From assembly GCF_001183985.1 (NCBI RefSeq), contig NZ_LFZW01000001.1, forward strand, positions 3,462,059 to 3,526,058: DNA of 64,000 nucleotides. The letters are read 5' to 3'. The DNA comes from Peribacillus loiseleuriae (lineage in GTDB: Bacteria; Bacillota; Bacilli; Bacillales; DSM-1321). The position numbers and the translations under genes are program-made. Shown here piece after piece: positions 10,429-19,339 of this stretch. The notes below the pieces were generated by a model. That model did no database searches. It saw nothing but the letters and a program-made list of their open reading frames with translations, and was not told the origin of the DNA. Position 1 is the first letter of the stretch. Every line of letters starts with the position of its first letter.

Positions 10429-10695
10429 ATGCCAAATATTAAATCTGCTATTAAACGCGTGAAAACAAACGATTCTAAACGCGTTCAAAACGCTACTGTA
10501 AAATCTACAATGCGTACAACTATTAAAAACGCTGAAGCTGCTCTAGCAGGCGACAACGCTGCAACTGCAAAAGAAGCTCTTTTAATAGCTGCTAAAAAAT
10601 TAGACAAAGCTGCATCTAAAGGATTAATCCATAAAAATGCGGCAGCCCGTAAAAAATCTCGTTTAACGAAAAGGCTTAATGCTTTAAACGCTTAA
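10429..10695 (+). CDS. rpsT: 30S ribosomal protein S20
   Basis: Small basic 16S-rRNA-binding protein of the 30S subunit. The 88 residues begin [18 protein letters not shown] and end [13 protein letters not shown], typical of Firmicute S20: highly Lys/Arg/Ala-rich and all helical. The ATG at 10429 lies 7 nt after AGGAGGTG; a GTG nine bases earlier overlaps that site and is rejected. It stands alone on the plus strand between two minus-strand genes and is closed by a strong terminator 15 bp downstream. Confidence 0.98.
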   Translation: MPNIKSAIKRVKTNDSKRVQNATVKSTMRTTIKNAEAALAGDNAATAKEALLIAAKKLDKAASKGLIHKNAAARKKSRLTKRLNALNA

Positions 10696-10709
10696 TCAAC
10701 AAACGAATG

Positions 10710-10733
10710 AACGATCCCCTGGATCGTTTTTTT
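10710..10733 (+). terminator. rpsT terminator
   Basis: AACGATCC-CCT-GGATCGTT followed by a T run: an 8-bp stem with a 3-nt loop, a classic intrinsic terminator. Confidence 0.9.
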
Positions 10734-10739
10734 ACAGGC

Positions 10740-10773
10740 AAAAAAGGTGTCCGTTCATACGGACACCTTTTTT
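10740..10773. terminator. Bidirectional terminator between rpsT and holA
   Basis: AAAAAAGGTGTCCG and CGGACACCTTTTTT form a 14-bp perfect stem around TTCATA. A runs and T runs on both sides fit termination of holA (minus) and back-up termination of rpsT. Confidence 0.8.
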
Positions 10774-10819
10774 CACTTTTTCAGCAAAAGCCAAGTCAAC
10801 GCTTCGTATCATTTAAGAA

Positions 10820-11833
10820 TCAGCCCATTTTCAACATTAACAGTTCAAGTGTAATTGCTTTATCGCTTTGTCCTGTCTTCATTTTATAATCCGCTTCAGC
10901 GAGCTCATGCATAATCGTCATCAATTCACTTTCACCGAATTTCCCGGTCTTTTCAAGAGCCAACTTCACTCGATACGGGTGGATTTTCATGGAACTAGCG
11001 ATTTTTTGCTGGCTGTAGCCTTGTCTTGCCAATTCTTTTACCTGATAAAGAAGGCGTACTTGCCCAGCCATTACGCTCAGTATTTTAATCGGTTCTTCAT
11101 TTTGGCGCAGCAAGTCATGTAAAATAATAATGGCTCTTTCAATTTTCCGCTGCAGTAAATGATCTACTAGTGTGAAAATATTTTGTTCTAATGATTTCGC
11201 CACTAATTTTTCTACAATCGCTGCATCAATTCTTTTTTCTTCACCTACATACATGGCCATTTTATCTAGTTCATTCGTTAACATCATTAAATTTGTCCCA
11301 GCTAACTCAAGCAACAAATCAATTGCTTGCTCATCTATTTGAACGTGAGACACCGCTGCTCTATCTCTGATCCACACTTTTAGCTCATGCTCGTTCAACT
11401 TCTTCGCTTCAACAACTACGGCCTTACGTTTCAGTTCTTTTGTGATTTTCTTCCGTTCATCCAGTTTCTCATACGGTGCCGCAATTACTAAAATTGAATA
11501 AGGTACAGGATCAGCTAAGTATGCTTCCAATCGTTTTACATCATGCTCAACCTTTTGTTTTTTATCACCAGCTGTCAAAAAGAAAGGGTTTTGAACAAAA
11601 ACAAGTCGACGCTCACCAATAAACGGCAGTGTTTCTGCATCCTCTAACGCTGTTTCTATCGTTGTTTCTTCAAGATCATATTGTGAGAAATTGAAATCAA
11701 TTTCATCTCCCAAAAGAGCATGCTGCATTAAAAGCTGCTTCGTTTCATTGATCAAATAAGATTCTGTTCCAACTAATAAGTAAATTGGCGCAAATTGCTT
11801 CTTTTTAATACTTTTCCAAACATCTACTACCAA
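10820..11833 (-). CDS. holA: DNA polymerase III delta subunit
   Basis: Clamp-loader subunit that opens the beta sliding clamp. The 337 residues from a TTG start begin MVVDVWKSIKKKQFAPIYLL and continue with the DnaX-like domain (TLPFIGERRLVFVQNPFFL, then EKLDERKKITK) and the helical C-terminal domain (SLEQNIFTLVDHLL...NEEPIKILSVMAGQVRLL...IHPYRVKLALEK). The frame stays open upstream to 12130, but homologs start at this point and AAGAGGCGG lies 6 nt before the TTG, so the longer form is rejected. Equivalent to yqeN in B. subtilis. Confidence 0.92.
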   Translation of the reverse strand: MVVDVWKSIKKKQFAPIYLLVGTESYLINETKQLLMQHALLGDEIDFNFSQYDLEETTIETALEDAETLPFIGERRLVFVQNPFFLTAGDKKQKVEHDVKRLEAYLADPVPYSILVIAAPYEKLDERKKITKELKRKAVVVEAKKLNEHELKVWIRDRAAVSHVQIDEQAIDLLLELAGTNLMMLTNELDKMAMYVGEEKRIDAAIVEKLVAKSLEQNIFTLVDHLLQRKIERAIIILHDLLRQNEEPIKILSVMAGQVRLLYQVKELARQGYSQQKIASSMKIHPYRVKLALEKTGKFGESELMTIMHELAEADYKMKTGQSDKAITLELLMLKMG

Positions 11834-12383
11834 GGAATACCGCCTCTTTTTATGTAATCTCCCTCTTATCGTATAGATAACAAGAGACTTTGACAAGCTA
11901 TTTAATAGTGTACATAAGTAAGTAGAGAGATTAGCGTGGATGCAACTAGGACCGCTTCCGAGAAATAGCCTTACACAATGAATGAGTATGCTTCTTTTTT
12001 TAAAAATTTTCCCGAACTTTAGGGAAATGGCCTCGTGTTGACCAATTCCCCACTTTATATAAACGCTGTTAAGTAAGTCCCCGGGTTTAACTTTCTCTTC
12101 AGCGGTATTTGGTACATGATAATTTGTCAAGCGCTTTTCTGTGCTTTGTACATTTATTTTAGCCCCTTAAGCCAAAACTATTTGTGACAACTCTTGTCAG
12201 TATAGGAAGTTGATTTTCTACAAAAGAACGTATTACTCCGTATCAGTTCTTACTAGCGGCTAATCCCGAATTACTAATGAAAGATATCTGAAACAATTTC
12301 ATTAAATTCCATATTCTGAAAATGGTGTCCTAGATTTTTCCCATGTAATCGCTTATACTATTAGAGAAATAGGAGGGGTATAA
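11834..12383. other. Divergent intergenic region holA/yqzM
   Basis: About 550 bp. The minus-strand frame is open over much of it in continuation with holA but has no ribosome site and no recognisable domain. Upstream of yqzM, TATACT (12353-12358) is a possible -10 element. I see no RNA gene. Confidence 0.35.
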
Positions 12384-12518
12384 ATGAACGAATTTGAAAA
12401 AAATTTGCAACCTAGATCAAACGATGTAAATGACTCTGCAATAGGATTCATCGCTTCATTTGTGTTTTTTGCCGTTATTTTCGGAATTGCTGTAACCGTT
12501 CAGGTTATTGGTTCTTAA
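12384..12518 (+). CDS. yqzM: YqzM-family small membrane protein
   Basis: A 44-residue protein, MNEFEKNLQPRSNDVNDSAI in its first part, with one transmembrane segment (about 20-41, GFIASFVFFAVIFGIAVTVQ) and ending VIGS. AGGAGGGGTATAA precedes the ATG. The N-terminus, the single membrane span and the location between comEC and holA on the opposite strand match B. subtilis YqzM. Function unknown. It has its own terminator. Confidence 0.85.
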   Translation: MNEFEKNLQPRSNDVNDSAIGFIASFVFFAVIFGIAVTVQVIGS

Positions 12519-12558
12519 TCTGCACTACATAACAGCTTTCCAAACAGGCACAAAGACT

Positions 12559-12586
12559 GGGACTGCGTTTAGCAGTTCCTTTTTTT
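12559..12586 (+). terminator. yqzM terminator
   Basis: GGGACTGC and GCAGTTCC pair around GTTTA (one G-T pair) and are followed by seven T. Confidence 0.75.
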
Positions 12587-12622
12587 GTTGTAAAAGCAAT
12601 TCGTTTTCTTATATACTCCATC

Positions 12623-14929
12623 CTATGGTAGCGCTGTGGAAAAGGTTCCATTTCGTTTTTGATAATACTGATATGAAACTGCTCCATTTAGGTCTGTTCT
12701 ATAGACGTATATTCCTGAATTACTTAATGTTTCTAACACTTGTTGATGCGGATGACCGTATCGATTATTCACTCCAGCTGATATGACAGCTATTTTCGGC
12801 TTCAGACTCTCGATGAATGCGACAGAAGAAGATGTTTTACTTCCGTGATGACCAGCCTTTAATATGTCAACGACTAATCCGGGATATTCCTGAATCAACT
12901 CTTGTTCACCTTGCTCTCCAAAATCACCAGTGAACAACCAGCTTCCCCCACCCATTTCCGCATACAAAACAATCGATGATTCATTCATGTCTTCCTCTGG
13001 CCGATATGGATTCAAAACGTAAAATGCAGCATCTCCCACTGACCAGCGATCCCCGCGTTTCACAGACGTAACCTCACTCCCCGTCTTTAAGGCTGTTTGT
13101 ATAAACTCCTTATTTTTATATAATTCCTCACTGCCACCGCCTATTAAAATTTTCTTCACATTGATATTCTTAACAATATCATCCGCACTTCCGATATGAT
13201 CTGCATCCGGATGGGTCAAAATAAGCAGATCGAGGGCATGGATTCCTTTGCTTTTTAAAAAAGGGATCACAGTATCCTCTCCGGTTGAATATGCTTTTCG
13301 CCTCTGCTTCCACGCCTCCTGTTCAAAGCTGATACTACCGCCTGTGTCAATTAAATAATTTCCCTCGTTAAAAGGCAGCTTAATGAAAATCGAATCGCCC
13401 TGACCAATATCAATGAAGGTCACTTCCCCATATGGAGACAGCTTCTGGATATTATATTGCAATAAAAGCAAGAGAATCAGTATAAGAAATAAAATCTTTG
13501 TTTTTCGGTGATCATCCAAATCCCACACTGCAAACAATGCAAGAACCACGACAACTATCAACAAAAGCATGAAGAAAGCAGGCTTTCCGAAGCTAATATA
13601 AGCAAATGGTAAGTCCGCTGTAAACCCCGCTATCGCATTACATAAAATAAAGCTTTTATTTAGAAAAAATAGCAAAAATTCACCAATCTGGTTAATCAGA
13701 AGATGTAAGAACAATACAATAATCGAAGACGGCAAGAGGACTACAGAATAGATTGGTATAAACATCACATTCAAAAGCACACCGATTAATGAAAACTCAA
13801 AAAAGTGAAACAGTAAAATCGGAATGGCGGCAAACTGACATAGAATACTGGAAACAAGGAGTAAAACGAGTTGATTTTGAATTCGTCCAAAAATCCCTAG
13901 CGACATGATAATGGCAAAAGCAACAGAAAAGGAAAGCTGAAAGCCAATATTGTAGAGATGGTTCGGATCATATAATAAAAGGAGTAAATAAATACTGGAA
14001 ATCGTTTCAGTAGTAGAAATACGCTTTTTGAAAAAAGAAAGTAGAAAGAAAAGCATCGCCATAAAGCAGGCACGTAGAACAGAAGGGCTTGCACCGGAGA
14101 GGATGATATACATCGGCAAAAATAGAAGTAGGACAAGAGACATCTTTTCTCGTGTTATCCCAACCCGGATACCAAGAAAAAAAATCATGCCTGTTAAAAA
14201 ACTAACATGTAATCCTGAAATAGCTAGCAAGTGAACAATGCCCAAACGCTGATAGTCTTTTAGCTCTTCCTCATCAATCAACTTCTGATCTCCAAATAGG
14301 AGGGCATTCACATAACCACTTGACTCTTCTGGAAAATGCTCATTTACATAGGATATCCCCTTATTTCTAAAATCCTGAATAGCTTGCTTTGCAGTGTGTT
14401 TTTTTAACATGCATTTCGTAAATTGAATCGAATCCGCTTTAAGAACCCAATGAATACCTTGTCTTTTTAAATACAACTGATAGTCAAAACTATTAAAATT
14501 ACGCATCCCACTAGGTACTTCAAGAACACCTTGCATAGGGCAGGACAAAGCAATTTTTAGATGTTTTTGCAGGTCTATTTTCTCAGACTCAGAAGAAATT
14601 TTATACCGTAGCTGGAGCTTTTCGTTATGGTTAGCTGTCACAAAGCCCTTCATCATATCTCCATCAATGTCGATTGAATCCGTAAAAGTAATCATGAAGT
14701 TTGTTTCCATACCTGAAAATTCCGTACGGTTCTTTTTGTCAGAAATAGTAGCACTGAGGAAAAATAGCAGAATGACAATAAGGTGAAGAGCTAAGATTTT
14801 GCTGGGGATTTGAAAATAAAGGAAAGCATAATAGATGATCGCGCAAACAAGCCATTCCCACCCGAAATAAGTGAAAGCTGTTACGCCAAATGTGGCAGAC
14901 ACGGCAGCAAATATGAGTTGTTTCGTCAT
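12623..14929 (-). CDS. comEC: DNA uptake channel ComEC
   Basis: Polytopic membrane protein that carries single-stranded DNA across the membrane in natural transformation. The 768 residues hold several N-terminal membrane spans and a DUF4131/OB-like segment, the competence domain (GDQKLIDEEELKDYQRLGIVH, then LLAISGLHVSFLTG) with many helices, and a C-terminal metallo-beta-lactamase domain (FIDIGQGDSIFI, THPDADHIGS at about 571-580, AGHHGSKTSSS). The zinc-ligand motif HxDxDH-type is intact. It lies last in the comEA-comEB-comEC order but is separated from comEB by a 108-bp gap holding a palindromic repeat. ComK control is expected from B. subtilis; no clear ComK box was seen. Confidence 0.96.
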   Translation of the reverse strand: MTKQLIFAAVSATFGVTAFTYFGWEWLVCAIIYYAFLYFQIPSKILALHLIVILLFFLSATISDKKNRTEFSGMETNFMITFTDSIDIDGDMMKGFVTANHNEKLQLRYKISSESEKIDLQKHLKIALSCPMQGVLEVPSGMRNFNSFDYQLYLKRQGIHWVLKADSIQFTKCMLKKHTAKQAIQDFRNKGISYVNEHFPEESSGYVNALLFGDQKLIDEEELKDYQRLGIVHLLAISGLHVSFLTGMIFFLGIRVGITREKMSLVLLLFLPMYIILSGASPSVLRACFMAMLFFLLSFFKKRISTTETISSIYLLLLLYDPNHLYNIGFQLSFSVAFAIIMSLGIFGRIQNQLVLLLVSSILCQFAAIPILLFHFFEFSLIGVLLNVMFIPIYSVVLLPSSIIVLFLHLLINQIGEFLLFFLNKSFILCNAIAGFTADLPFAYISFGKPAFFMLLLIVVVVLALFAVWDLDDHRKTKILFLILILLLLLQYNIQKLSPYGEVTFIDIGQGDSIFIKLPFNEGNYLIDTGGSISFEQEAWKQRRKAYSTGEDTVIPFLKSKGIHALDLLILTHPDADHIGSADDIVKNINVKKILIGGGSEELYKNKEFIQTALKTGSEVTSVKRGDRWSVGDAAFYVLNPYRPEEDMNESSIVLYAEMGGGSWLFTGDFGEQGEQELIQEYPGLVVDILKAGHHGSKTSSSVAFIESLKPKIAVISAGVNNRYGHPHQQVLETLSNSGIYVYRTDLNGAVSYQYYQKRNGTFSTALP

Positions 14930-14960
14930 AAGACCTCCTTCAACTTAAAAGAAGAAGACT

Positions 14961-15027
14961 AAAAAGGGGGCTGCTTCACACAAAATGACCCATATCCTTT
15001 AGATTAGATGTGAGGTCTGCCCCTTTA
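14961..15027. repeat. Palindrome family A, copy 1
   Basis: AAAAAGGGGGCTGCTTCACAC (14961-14981) pairs imperfectly with GTGAGGTCTGCCCCTTT (15010-15026). It belongs to the same group as the palindromes at 17461 and 37761, though its left end diverges. It lies between comEB and comEC and could act as a partial terminator. Confidence 0.55.
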
Positions 15028-15037
15028 ATGTTTTTAG

Positions 15038-15613
15038 TCAATCTCCATCTGTTTTTAATAAAAATAGTCGTTCTGCCCGTTTCTGAAGTTCATTCACCTG
15101 GTCAATCGAACTGCCAGCTTCTGAAAGTGCGGTTAATAAATCAGAAACAAGCTTTTGTTTTTCCTGACCTTTTAGGTCCATCATTTCCTCTGTTAAAACC
15201 TGTTCTACTTTAACACCAGCCTGGTCGAAAAGTTCAATAGCGTAAGGATGATTTTTATAGTTTTCCGCATAATAAACCGCTTTGATTCCCGCTTGTATTA
15301 ATGATTTGCAGCATTGCAAGCAAGGAAAGTGTGTGACATATATTTCAGCGCCTTCAGTCGGTACACCGAACTTGGCACATTGTAACACTGCATTCATCTC
15401 CGCATGAATCGTCCTGACACAATGATTATCAATCACATAGCAGCCATCATCGATGCAGTGCGTCCCCCCTGCAATTGAACCATTATATCCACCAGCAATG
15501 ATTCGTTTATCACGAACAATCGTTGCACCAACGGCTAATCGCGTGCACGTGCTTCTTAATGCTAGTAACTGACTTTGAGCCATAAAATATTGATTCCAAC
15601 TTATTCGATTCAA
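15038..15613 (-). CDS. comEB: ComE operon protein 2, dCMP deaminase family
   Basis: Zinc-dependent deaminase, by homology dCMP to dUMP. The 191-residue protein has the catalytic HAE (70-72) and PCLQC (97-101), so His70, Cys98 and Cys101 should bind zinc and Glu72 act as proton shuttle. Additional cysteines in THCIDDGCYVIDNHC (52-65) match the second zinc site of dCMP deaminases. The C-terminal 45 residues form a charged helix. Known not to be needed for transformation in B. subtilis despite its place in the comE operon. Located between comEA and comEC. Confidence 0.94.
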   Translation of the reverse strand: MNRISWNQYFMAQSQLLALRSTCTRLAVGATIVRDKRIIAGGYNGSIAGGTHCIDDGCYVIDNHCVRTIHAEMNAVLQCAKFGVPTEGAEIYVTHFPCLQCCKSLIQAGIKAVYYAENYKNHPYAIELFDQAGVKVEQVLTEEMMDLKGQEKQKLVSDLLTALSEAGSSIDQVNELQKRAERLFLLKTDGD

Positions 15614-15688
15614 AATACATTCCCCTTTTTCACTTAAATTCCGACATTGTCTACATTTTACCTTCTCTTCCCCAATTTGAATAGCTGA

Positions 15689-16297
15689 TTATTTTACCTT
15701 TATTGAATCCTTTAATTTTTCAAACGTCTTGTCACCGATTCCTGATATCTTTTTCAAATCTTCCACACTCTGAAACTTTCCGGTTTTTTCGCGATAGTCG
15801 ATGATACTGAGCGCCTTTGATGGGCCAATACCCGTTAATGTTTCCAACTCCGCTTGTGTAGCCGTATTCAGATTGATTTTTCCGTCGGACGAACCACCTG
15901 AAGATGTCACTGGCGCTAACCCACTTTCATCACCAATTCTTGGCACAAGAATGACCATTTGATCTTCTACAACTTGTGCTAAGTTCACTTGATCTTTATC
16001 CGCTTCTTTTGTAAAGTCACCAGCATCTGCAATAAGATCAATCACTCGATCTCCTGCAGCGGCGATATAGACGCCCGGACGGTTAACCGCTCCTTTTACA
16101 TCTACTTTAATGATCTCCTCCCTTTCTATCTCATTCTTCGGCTCTAACGGCTCATCAAATACACCGCCCCCATCAGAAAAAATATCTGCCGTTGCCTTAG
16201 GTTCCGGCTTTGAAGTTTGATAATAAGCAAAACCGAGTAGTAAAGTAATTCCTGTTGCTATTCCCATAATTATTTTCTTTTTTCCTTGAAAGTCCAT
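15689..16297 (-). CDS. comEA: Competence DNA receptor ComEA
   Basis: Membrane-anchored double-stranded DNA receptor for transformation. The 202 residues have an N-terminal transmembrane anchor (about 9-26), a flexible acidic linker, an SLBB domain (about 60-125, VDVKGAVNRPGVYIAAAGDR), a Ser/Gly linker and a C-terminal helix-hairpin-helix pair (about 137-200, INLNTATQAELETLTGIGPS and KISGIGDKTFEKLK). I chose the ATG at 16297, six bases after AAGGGTG; a GTG nine bases upstream overlaps that site. The divergent comER starts 91 bp away, so the two promoters share this gap. Confidence 0.95.
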   Translation of the reverse strand: MDFQGKKKIIMGIATGITLLLGFAYYQTSKPEPKATADIFSDGGGVFDEPLEPKNEIEREEIIKVDVKGAVNRPGVYIAAAGDRVIDLIADAGDFTKEADKDQVNLAQVVEDQMVILVPRIGDESGLAPVTSSGGSSDGKINLNTATQAELETLTGIGPSKALSIIDYREKTGKFQSVEDLKKISGIGDKTFEKLKDSIKVK

Positions 16298-16388
16298 TGA
16301 AATCACCCTTCATATTAATTTTCGTCATAACCAAGCAATTGGTATCATAGAGTTTAGGAGAAGTTCCGTTTAGTAGGAGGTGGCTCAT

Positions 16389-17216
16389 TTGAAAATCGGT
16401 GTAATCGGAACGGGAAATATGGGGACTGTTTTACTTGAATCATGGCTGGAAGCAAAAGCAATCACAGAAGTAGATCTCATCATCACGAACCGCACGCTAA
16501 CAAAAGCACTCGCTATCCAGTATCATTATAAAGGCGTAACCGTGGTGAATACCGCGGCTGATGTAGCAAGAAATGCTGATGCAATCTTTGTCTGTGTAAA
16601 GCCTTTGGAGGTTTTGCGGGTACTTCAAACCATCAAGCCTTATATAAACGAAGACAAGTGTGTGATCTCGATTACAAGTCCAATCTCAGTCGATCAGCTC
16701 GAATCTCAATTGGATTGTTCTTGCGCCCGCTTCATCCCAAGTATTACAAATCGTGCTCTTTCTGGTGTATCATTACTCAGCTTCGGAAGCCAATGTCAAA
16801 GCGTTTGGAAAGAAACCATTACCGCATTAGCAAATAGCATGTCAGAAGCAGTGATTATTGAAAATGAAATAACACGGGCTGCATCTGACATTGTCAGCTG
16901 CGGGCCGGCATTTTTCACGTATTTAGCAAGAAAATTTATCGACGGGGCTGTTCAAACAACAAAAATAGACGAAAAAACGGCAAGTGTTTTAACAGAAAAC
17001 ATGTTAATCGGCTTAGGGGACCTTCTTAGGAAAGGCATCTACACTTTACCAACGTTACAAGATAAAGTATGTGTAAAAGGTGGAATTACTGGTGAAGGAA
17101 TAAAAATACTTGAAGCAGAAACAGGGGAGATGTTCGAGCAGCTTTTCAAAGCAACAAACGAGAAGTTCACAGAAGACATCGAAGAAGTGGAAAAACAATT
17201 TAGGACTCCTTATTAA
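16389..17216 (+). CDS. comER: ComER, pyrroline-5-carboxylate reductase-like
   Basis: A 275-residue protein of the pyrroline-5-carboxylate reductase fold. It starts MKIGVIGTGNMG with the NAD(P)-binding GxGxxG at 7-12 and keeps VSCGPAFFTYLARKFIDGAV and KGGITGEGIKIL from the C-terminal domain. The TTG at 16389 lies 8 nt after AGGAGG, and homologs start there; a GTG at 16380 overlaps the site. It is transcribed away from comEA as in B. subtilis, where it is dispensable for competence; links to sporulation entry have been reported in other bacilli. The enzyme activity is unproven. Confidence 0.92.
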   Translation: MKIGVIGTGNMGTVLLESWLEAKAITEVDLIITNRTLTKALAIQYHYKGVTVVNTAADVARNADAIFVCVKPLEVLRVLQTIKPYINEDKCVISITSPISVDQLESQLDCSCARFIPSITNRALSGVSLLSFGSQCQSVWKETITALANSMSEAVIIENEITRAASDIVSCGPAFFTYLARKFIDGAVQTTKIDEKTASVLTENMLIGLGDLLRKGIYTLPTLQDKVCVKGGITGEGIKILEAETGEMFEQLFKATNEKFTEDIEEVEKQFRTPY

Positions 17217-17460
17217 TATTCGCAATAGAATGCAGAAATCCTTTTCTTATTTTTAAATTTTTTTACAAAACAAATATGGCGTTAAAACGCCACCATTTAT
17301 CATGAAGGATCTATCATTAAGCACGCTATACTCGCCTAATCACAATGGTGGCGGTGCGGAGCCCGATTTTGAAATACTTTCTTAATTAAGAAGATATACC
17401 TGCAAAGTATATTGACTATATTAAAAAGTCACGAAGCTCCGTCCCCATGTCCTTCATACA
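17217..17460. other. Structured non-coding stretch after comER
   Basis: Contains nested complementary blocks: CGCCACCATT (17288-17297) with AATGGTGGCG (17344-17353); ATGAAGGA (17302-17309) with TCCTTCAT (17450-17457); CGGAGC (17357-17362) with GCTCCG (17436-17441); and the palindrome-like CTTTCTTAATTAAGAAG. The arrangement suggests a folded RNA or the remains of a mobile element. No open frame is credible. Confidence 0.4.
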
Positions 17461-17555
17461 AAAAAAGGGTCAGACCCCACATCTACTAAAATCGTTTATA
17501 TGACGTGTACACGACACACTAAACGGTGGATAGAGTGTGAGGTCAGACCCCTTTT
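17461..17555. repeat. Palindrome family A, copy 2 (best copy)
   Basis: Starts AAAAAAGGGTCAGACCCC and ends GGTCAGACCCCTTTTC, with matching internal segments (CACATCTACT...CGTTTATATGACGTG against the reverse complement of the right half) and the centre GTGTACAC. The whole 95 bp is one imperfect palindrome. It lies between convergent comER and yqeM and probably terminates both. Confidence 0.8.
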
Positions 17556-17561
17556 CATCAT

Positions 17562-18308
17562 TTATTTCTTCTTAGCTACAAAAAGAATCCGCTCGGTTTG
17601 ATCGTGAATCGGTTCATTCTCTAAGTCTGATAACAGCTCAAGTACTTCAAAACCGCATTCCGCAAGCTTTTCTTGATAGAAAGAAACTGGATATGTGCGT
17701 TGATAATGATATTCATCAAAGCGATCATACAGACCATTTTCAGGATCTCGGACAAAGAAGCTTAGATCATGTTCGACGCTATACGGTTCTTCCCCTGCAT
17801 AACATTCCCAAATATACGAAACCTCTTCATCGCTTATCGCAAAGGTTTGGTTTTGAAAAACATGCTCCATTTTATAGGTGGAATGGATATCAAATAAAAA
17901 CAAGCCATCCTGTTTCAGATGAGCATGAACAGAGTCAAATGTTTTCTGTACATCTGCTTCCTCACGAAGATAATTTAAAGAATCACAAAAAAGGGTTACA
18001 CAATCATAAACGCCAAGCCCCTCAAGCTGAGCCATATTTTGCTGATAAAACGGAATGGAACGTCCTAGTAATGCTGCTTTCTCATTGGCAATCGCAAGCA
18101 TTTCCTCTGATAAGTCCACTCCTGCAACATGAAAGCCTAGCTTTGCCAGTTCTACTGTAAATTCTCCTGTACCACATGCAAGATCGAGTACGTTTTTGCC
18201 ACTCGCGCCGTACTGGGTCATTTTTGCTAGTAAGAGCTCAAGCCATTTCTCATAAGGAGCATCCTTCATCAGTTCATCATACACATAGGCGAAGCGTTCA
18301 TAACTCAT
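17562..18308 (-). CDS. yqeM: Class I SAM-dependent methyltransferase YqeM
   Basis: A 248-residue methyltransferase with motif I VLDLACGTGEF (40-50), VAGVDLSEEML as motif II, and a typical Rossmann-type remainder. The substrate is unknown. The start ATG at 18308 overlaps the rsfS stop in an ATGA, so translation is coupled; a longer in-frame start would lie deep inside rsfS. It is the last gene of the yqeG-to-yqeM cluster, conserved in this order in B. subtilis, which suggests a role linked to ribosome biogenesis; that is context only. Confidence 0.9.
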   Translation of the reverse strand: MSYERFAYVYDELMKDAPYEKWLELLLAKMTQYGASGKNVLDLACGTGEFTVELAKLGFHVAGVDLSEEMLAIANEKAALLGRSIPFYQQNMAQLEGLGVYDCVTLFCDSLNYLREEADVQKTFDSVHAHLKQDGLFLFDIHSTYKMEHVFQNQTFAISDEEVSYIWECYAGEEPYSVEHDLSFFVRDPENGLYDRFDEYHYQRTYPVSFYQEKLAECGFEVLELLSDLENEPIHDQTERILFVAKKK

Positions 18309-18661
18309 TGGCTTAATTCGCTTTGCAAGTTCTCGATTGGAGCATCTCCCCATAGACGTTCAAGATTGTAGTACCCTCTTTCATCACGATGGAATACGTG
18401 AGCAATTACATCTCCTAGGTCAACAAGGATCCATTTTGCTTCGTCAAAGCCTTCCATACGCTTTACTTGTATCCCATTTTCTTCAGCCTTTTCTTTCATT
18501 TCACGAGCAATCGCTTGGACTTGCTTATCAGAATTACCATGGCAAATTAGAAAATAATCGGCAATCAGAGAGATTCCTTTCATATTTAATGCAAGAATGT
18601 CCTCTGCGCGTTTATCATCAGCAGCCGTTGCCGCTGTTATTAATAGTTCTCTTTCAGTCAT
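18305..18661 (-). CDS. rsfS: Ribosomal silencing factor RsfS
   Basis: Binds ribosomal protein L14 and blocks subunit joining in starved cells. The 118 residues carry the family signature: ALNMKGISLIADYFLICHGN, RMEGFDEAKWILVDLGDVIA and HVFHRDERGYYNLERLWGD. The ATG at 18661 follows GAGGGAGAAGATTTG; a TTG one codon upstream is less likely. The stop overlaps the yqeM start (ATGA). Upstream, a 121-bp gap with a MITE-like repeat separates it from yqeK. Confidence 0.95.
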   Translation of the reverse strand: MTERELLITAATAADDKRAEDILALNMKGISLIADYFLICHGNSDKQVQAIAREMKEKAEENGIQVKRMEGFDEAKWILVDLGDVIAHVFHRDERGYYNLERLWGDAPIENLQSELSQ

Positions 18662-18687
18662 CAAATCTTCTCCCTCTTATAGTGGTC

Positions 18688-18773
18688 GTTCAAAAAGGCC
18701 AGTAAAAAGCTTATGAATTGCATCAAAGCTCTAACCTCACAAGTTCTCGGCTCTTTTTAGCTTCCTTTTGAAC
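18688..18773. repeat. MITE-like element B, copy 1
   Basis: An 86-bp sequence with terminal inverted repeats GTTCAAAAAGG / CCTTTTGAAC. Shared with 25114-25317: GTAAAAAGCTT(A/G)TGAATTG in the left half and AGTTCTCGGCTCTTTTTA or AACTTCTCGGCTCTTTTTA in the right half. It encodes no protein. It sits between yqeK and rsfS, within one transcription unit. Confidence 0.7.
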
Positions 18774-18784
18774 ACTCACTTATG

Positions 18785-19339
18785 TTATAAAATTAAATCA
18801 TTATAAAAATGAAACGTATCCGGATACACCGCTTGATTATTTTTTATCAAAAATGTAAGAGTATTAGATACGGATTGTAGTAACGCCGAATCCAAACTTT
18901 CTTTCGCCAACTGCCGGACTTCTTCCACACCAGGAAAAGAACGCCCCGGTTCAATATAATCCGCTAAATAGACAATCTTGTCAAGTAGCGTCATATTCAC
19001 CCTACCTGAAGTGTGATAAGAAATAGCAGCTAACACCTCCGGGTCGGTGATGCCCACTTCTTTTTTCACAAGGTAGGCACCAACTGGAGCATGAAGCAGC
19101 TCATCGCTGTATTCAAGTAACTCAGAAGGCATGTTCTCAGAGATTACGATGTCCCTCATTTCTTCTATTGGGCGGAATTTCGCATAATCATGAAATATTG
19201 CAGCGAGTTCAGCTTTTGTCACATCTGCTCCGTACTGTCTAGCAAGTTCAATCGCCGTTTCCATAACACCGACTGTATGCACGTATCTTCGTTCTGTCAG
19301 CTGTTTCTTTACGATTTCCAGTGCTTCCTCACGTTTCAT
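18785..19339 (-). CDS. yqeK: HD-domain Ap4A hydrolase YqeK
   Basis: HD-fold phosphohydrolase; members of this family cleave diadenosine tetraphosphate symmetrically to two ADP. The 184 residues contain the metal ligands His21 (YVHTVGV), HD at 50-51 (IFHDYAKF), the HAPVGAYL histidine and the DYIEPGR aspartate near the middle. The ATG at 19339 is 9 nt after GAAGGGA, inside the end of nadD (11-bp overlap), indicating coupled translation; an ATG nine bases upstream abuts the ribosome site. B. subtilis homologs have the same length and order. Confidence 0.93.
   Translation of the reverse strand: MKREEALEIVKKQLTERRYVHTVGVMETAIELARQYGADVTKAELAAIFHDYAKFRPIEEMRDIVISENMPSELLEYSDELLHAPVGAYLVKKEVGITDPEVLAAISYHTSGRVNMTLLDKIVYLADYIEPGRSFPGVEEVRQLAKESLDSALLQSVSNTLTFLIKNNQAVYPDTFHFYNDLIL

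Noticed and set aside
11834-12130. N-terminal extension of holA (to 436 residues)
   Set aside because: Open by chance. No ribosome site, no similarity to delta subunits, and a TTG start with a good site gives the normal length.
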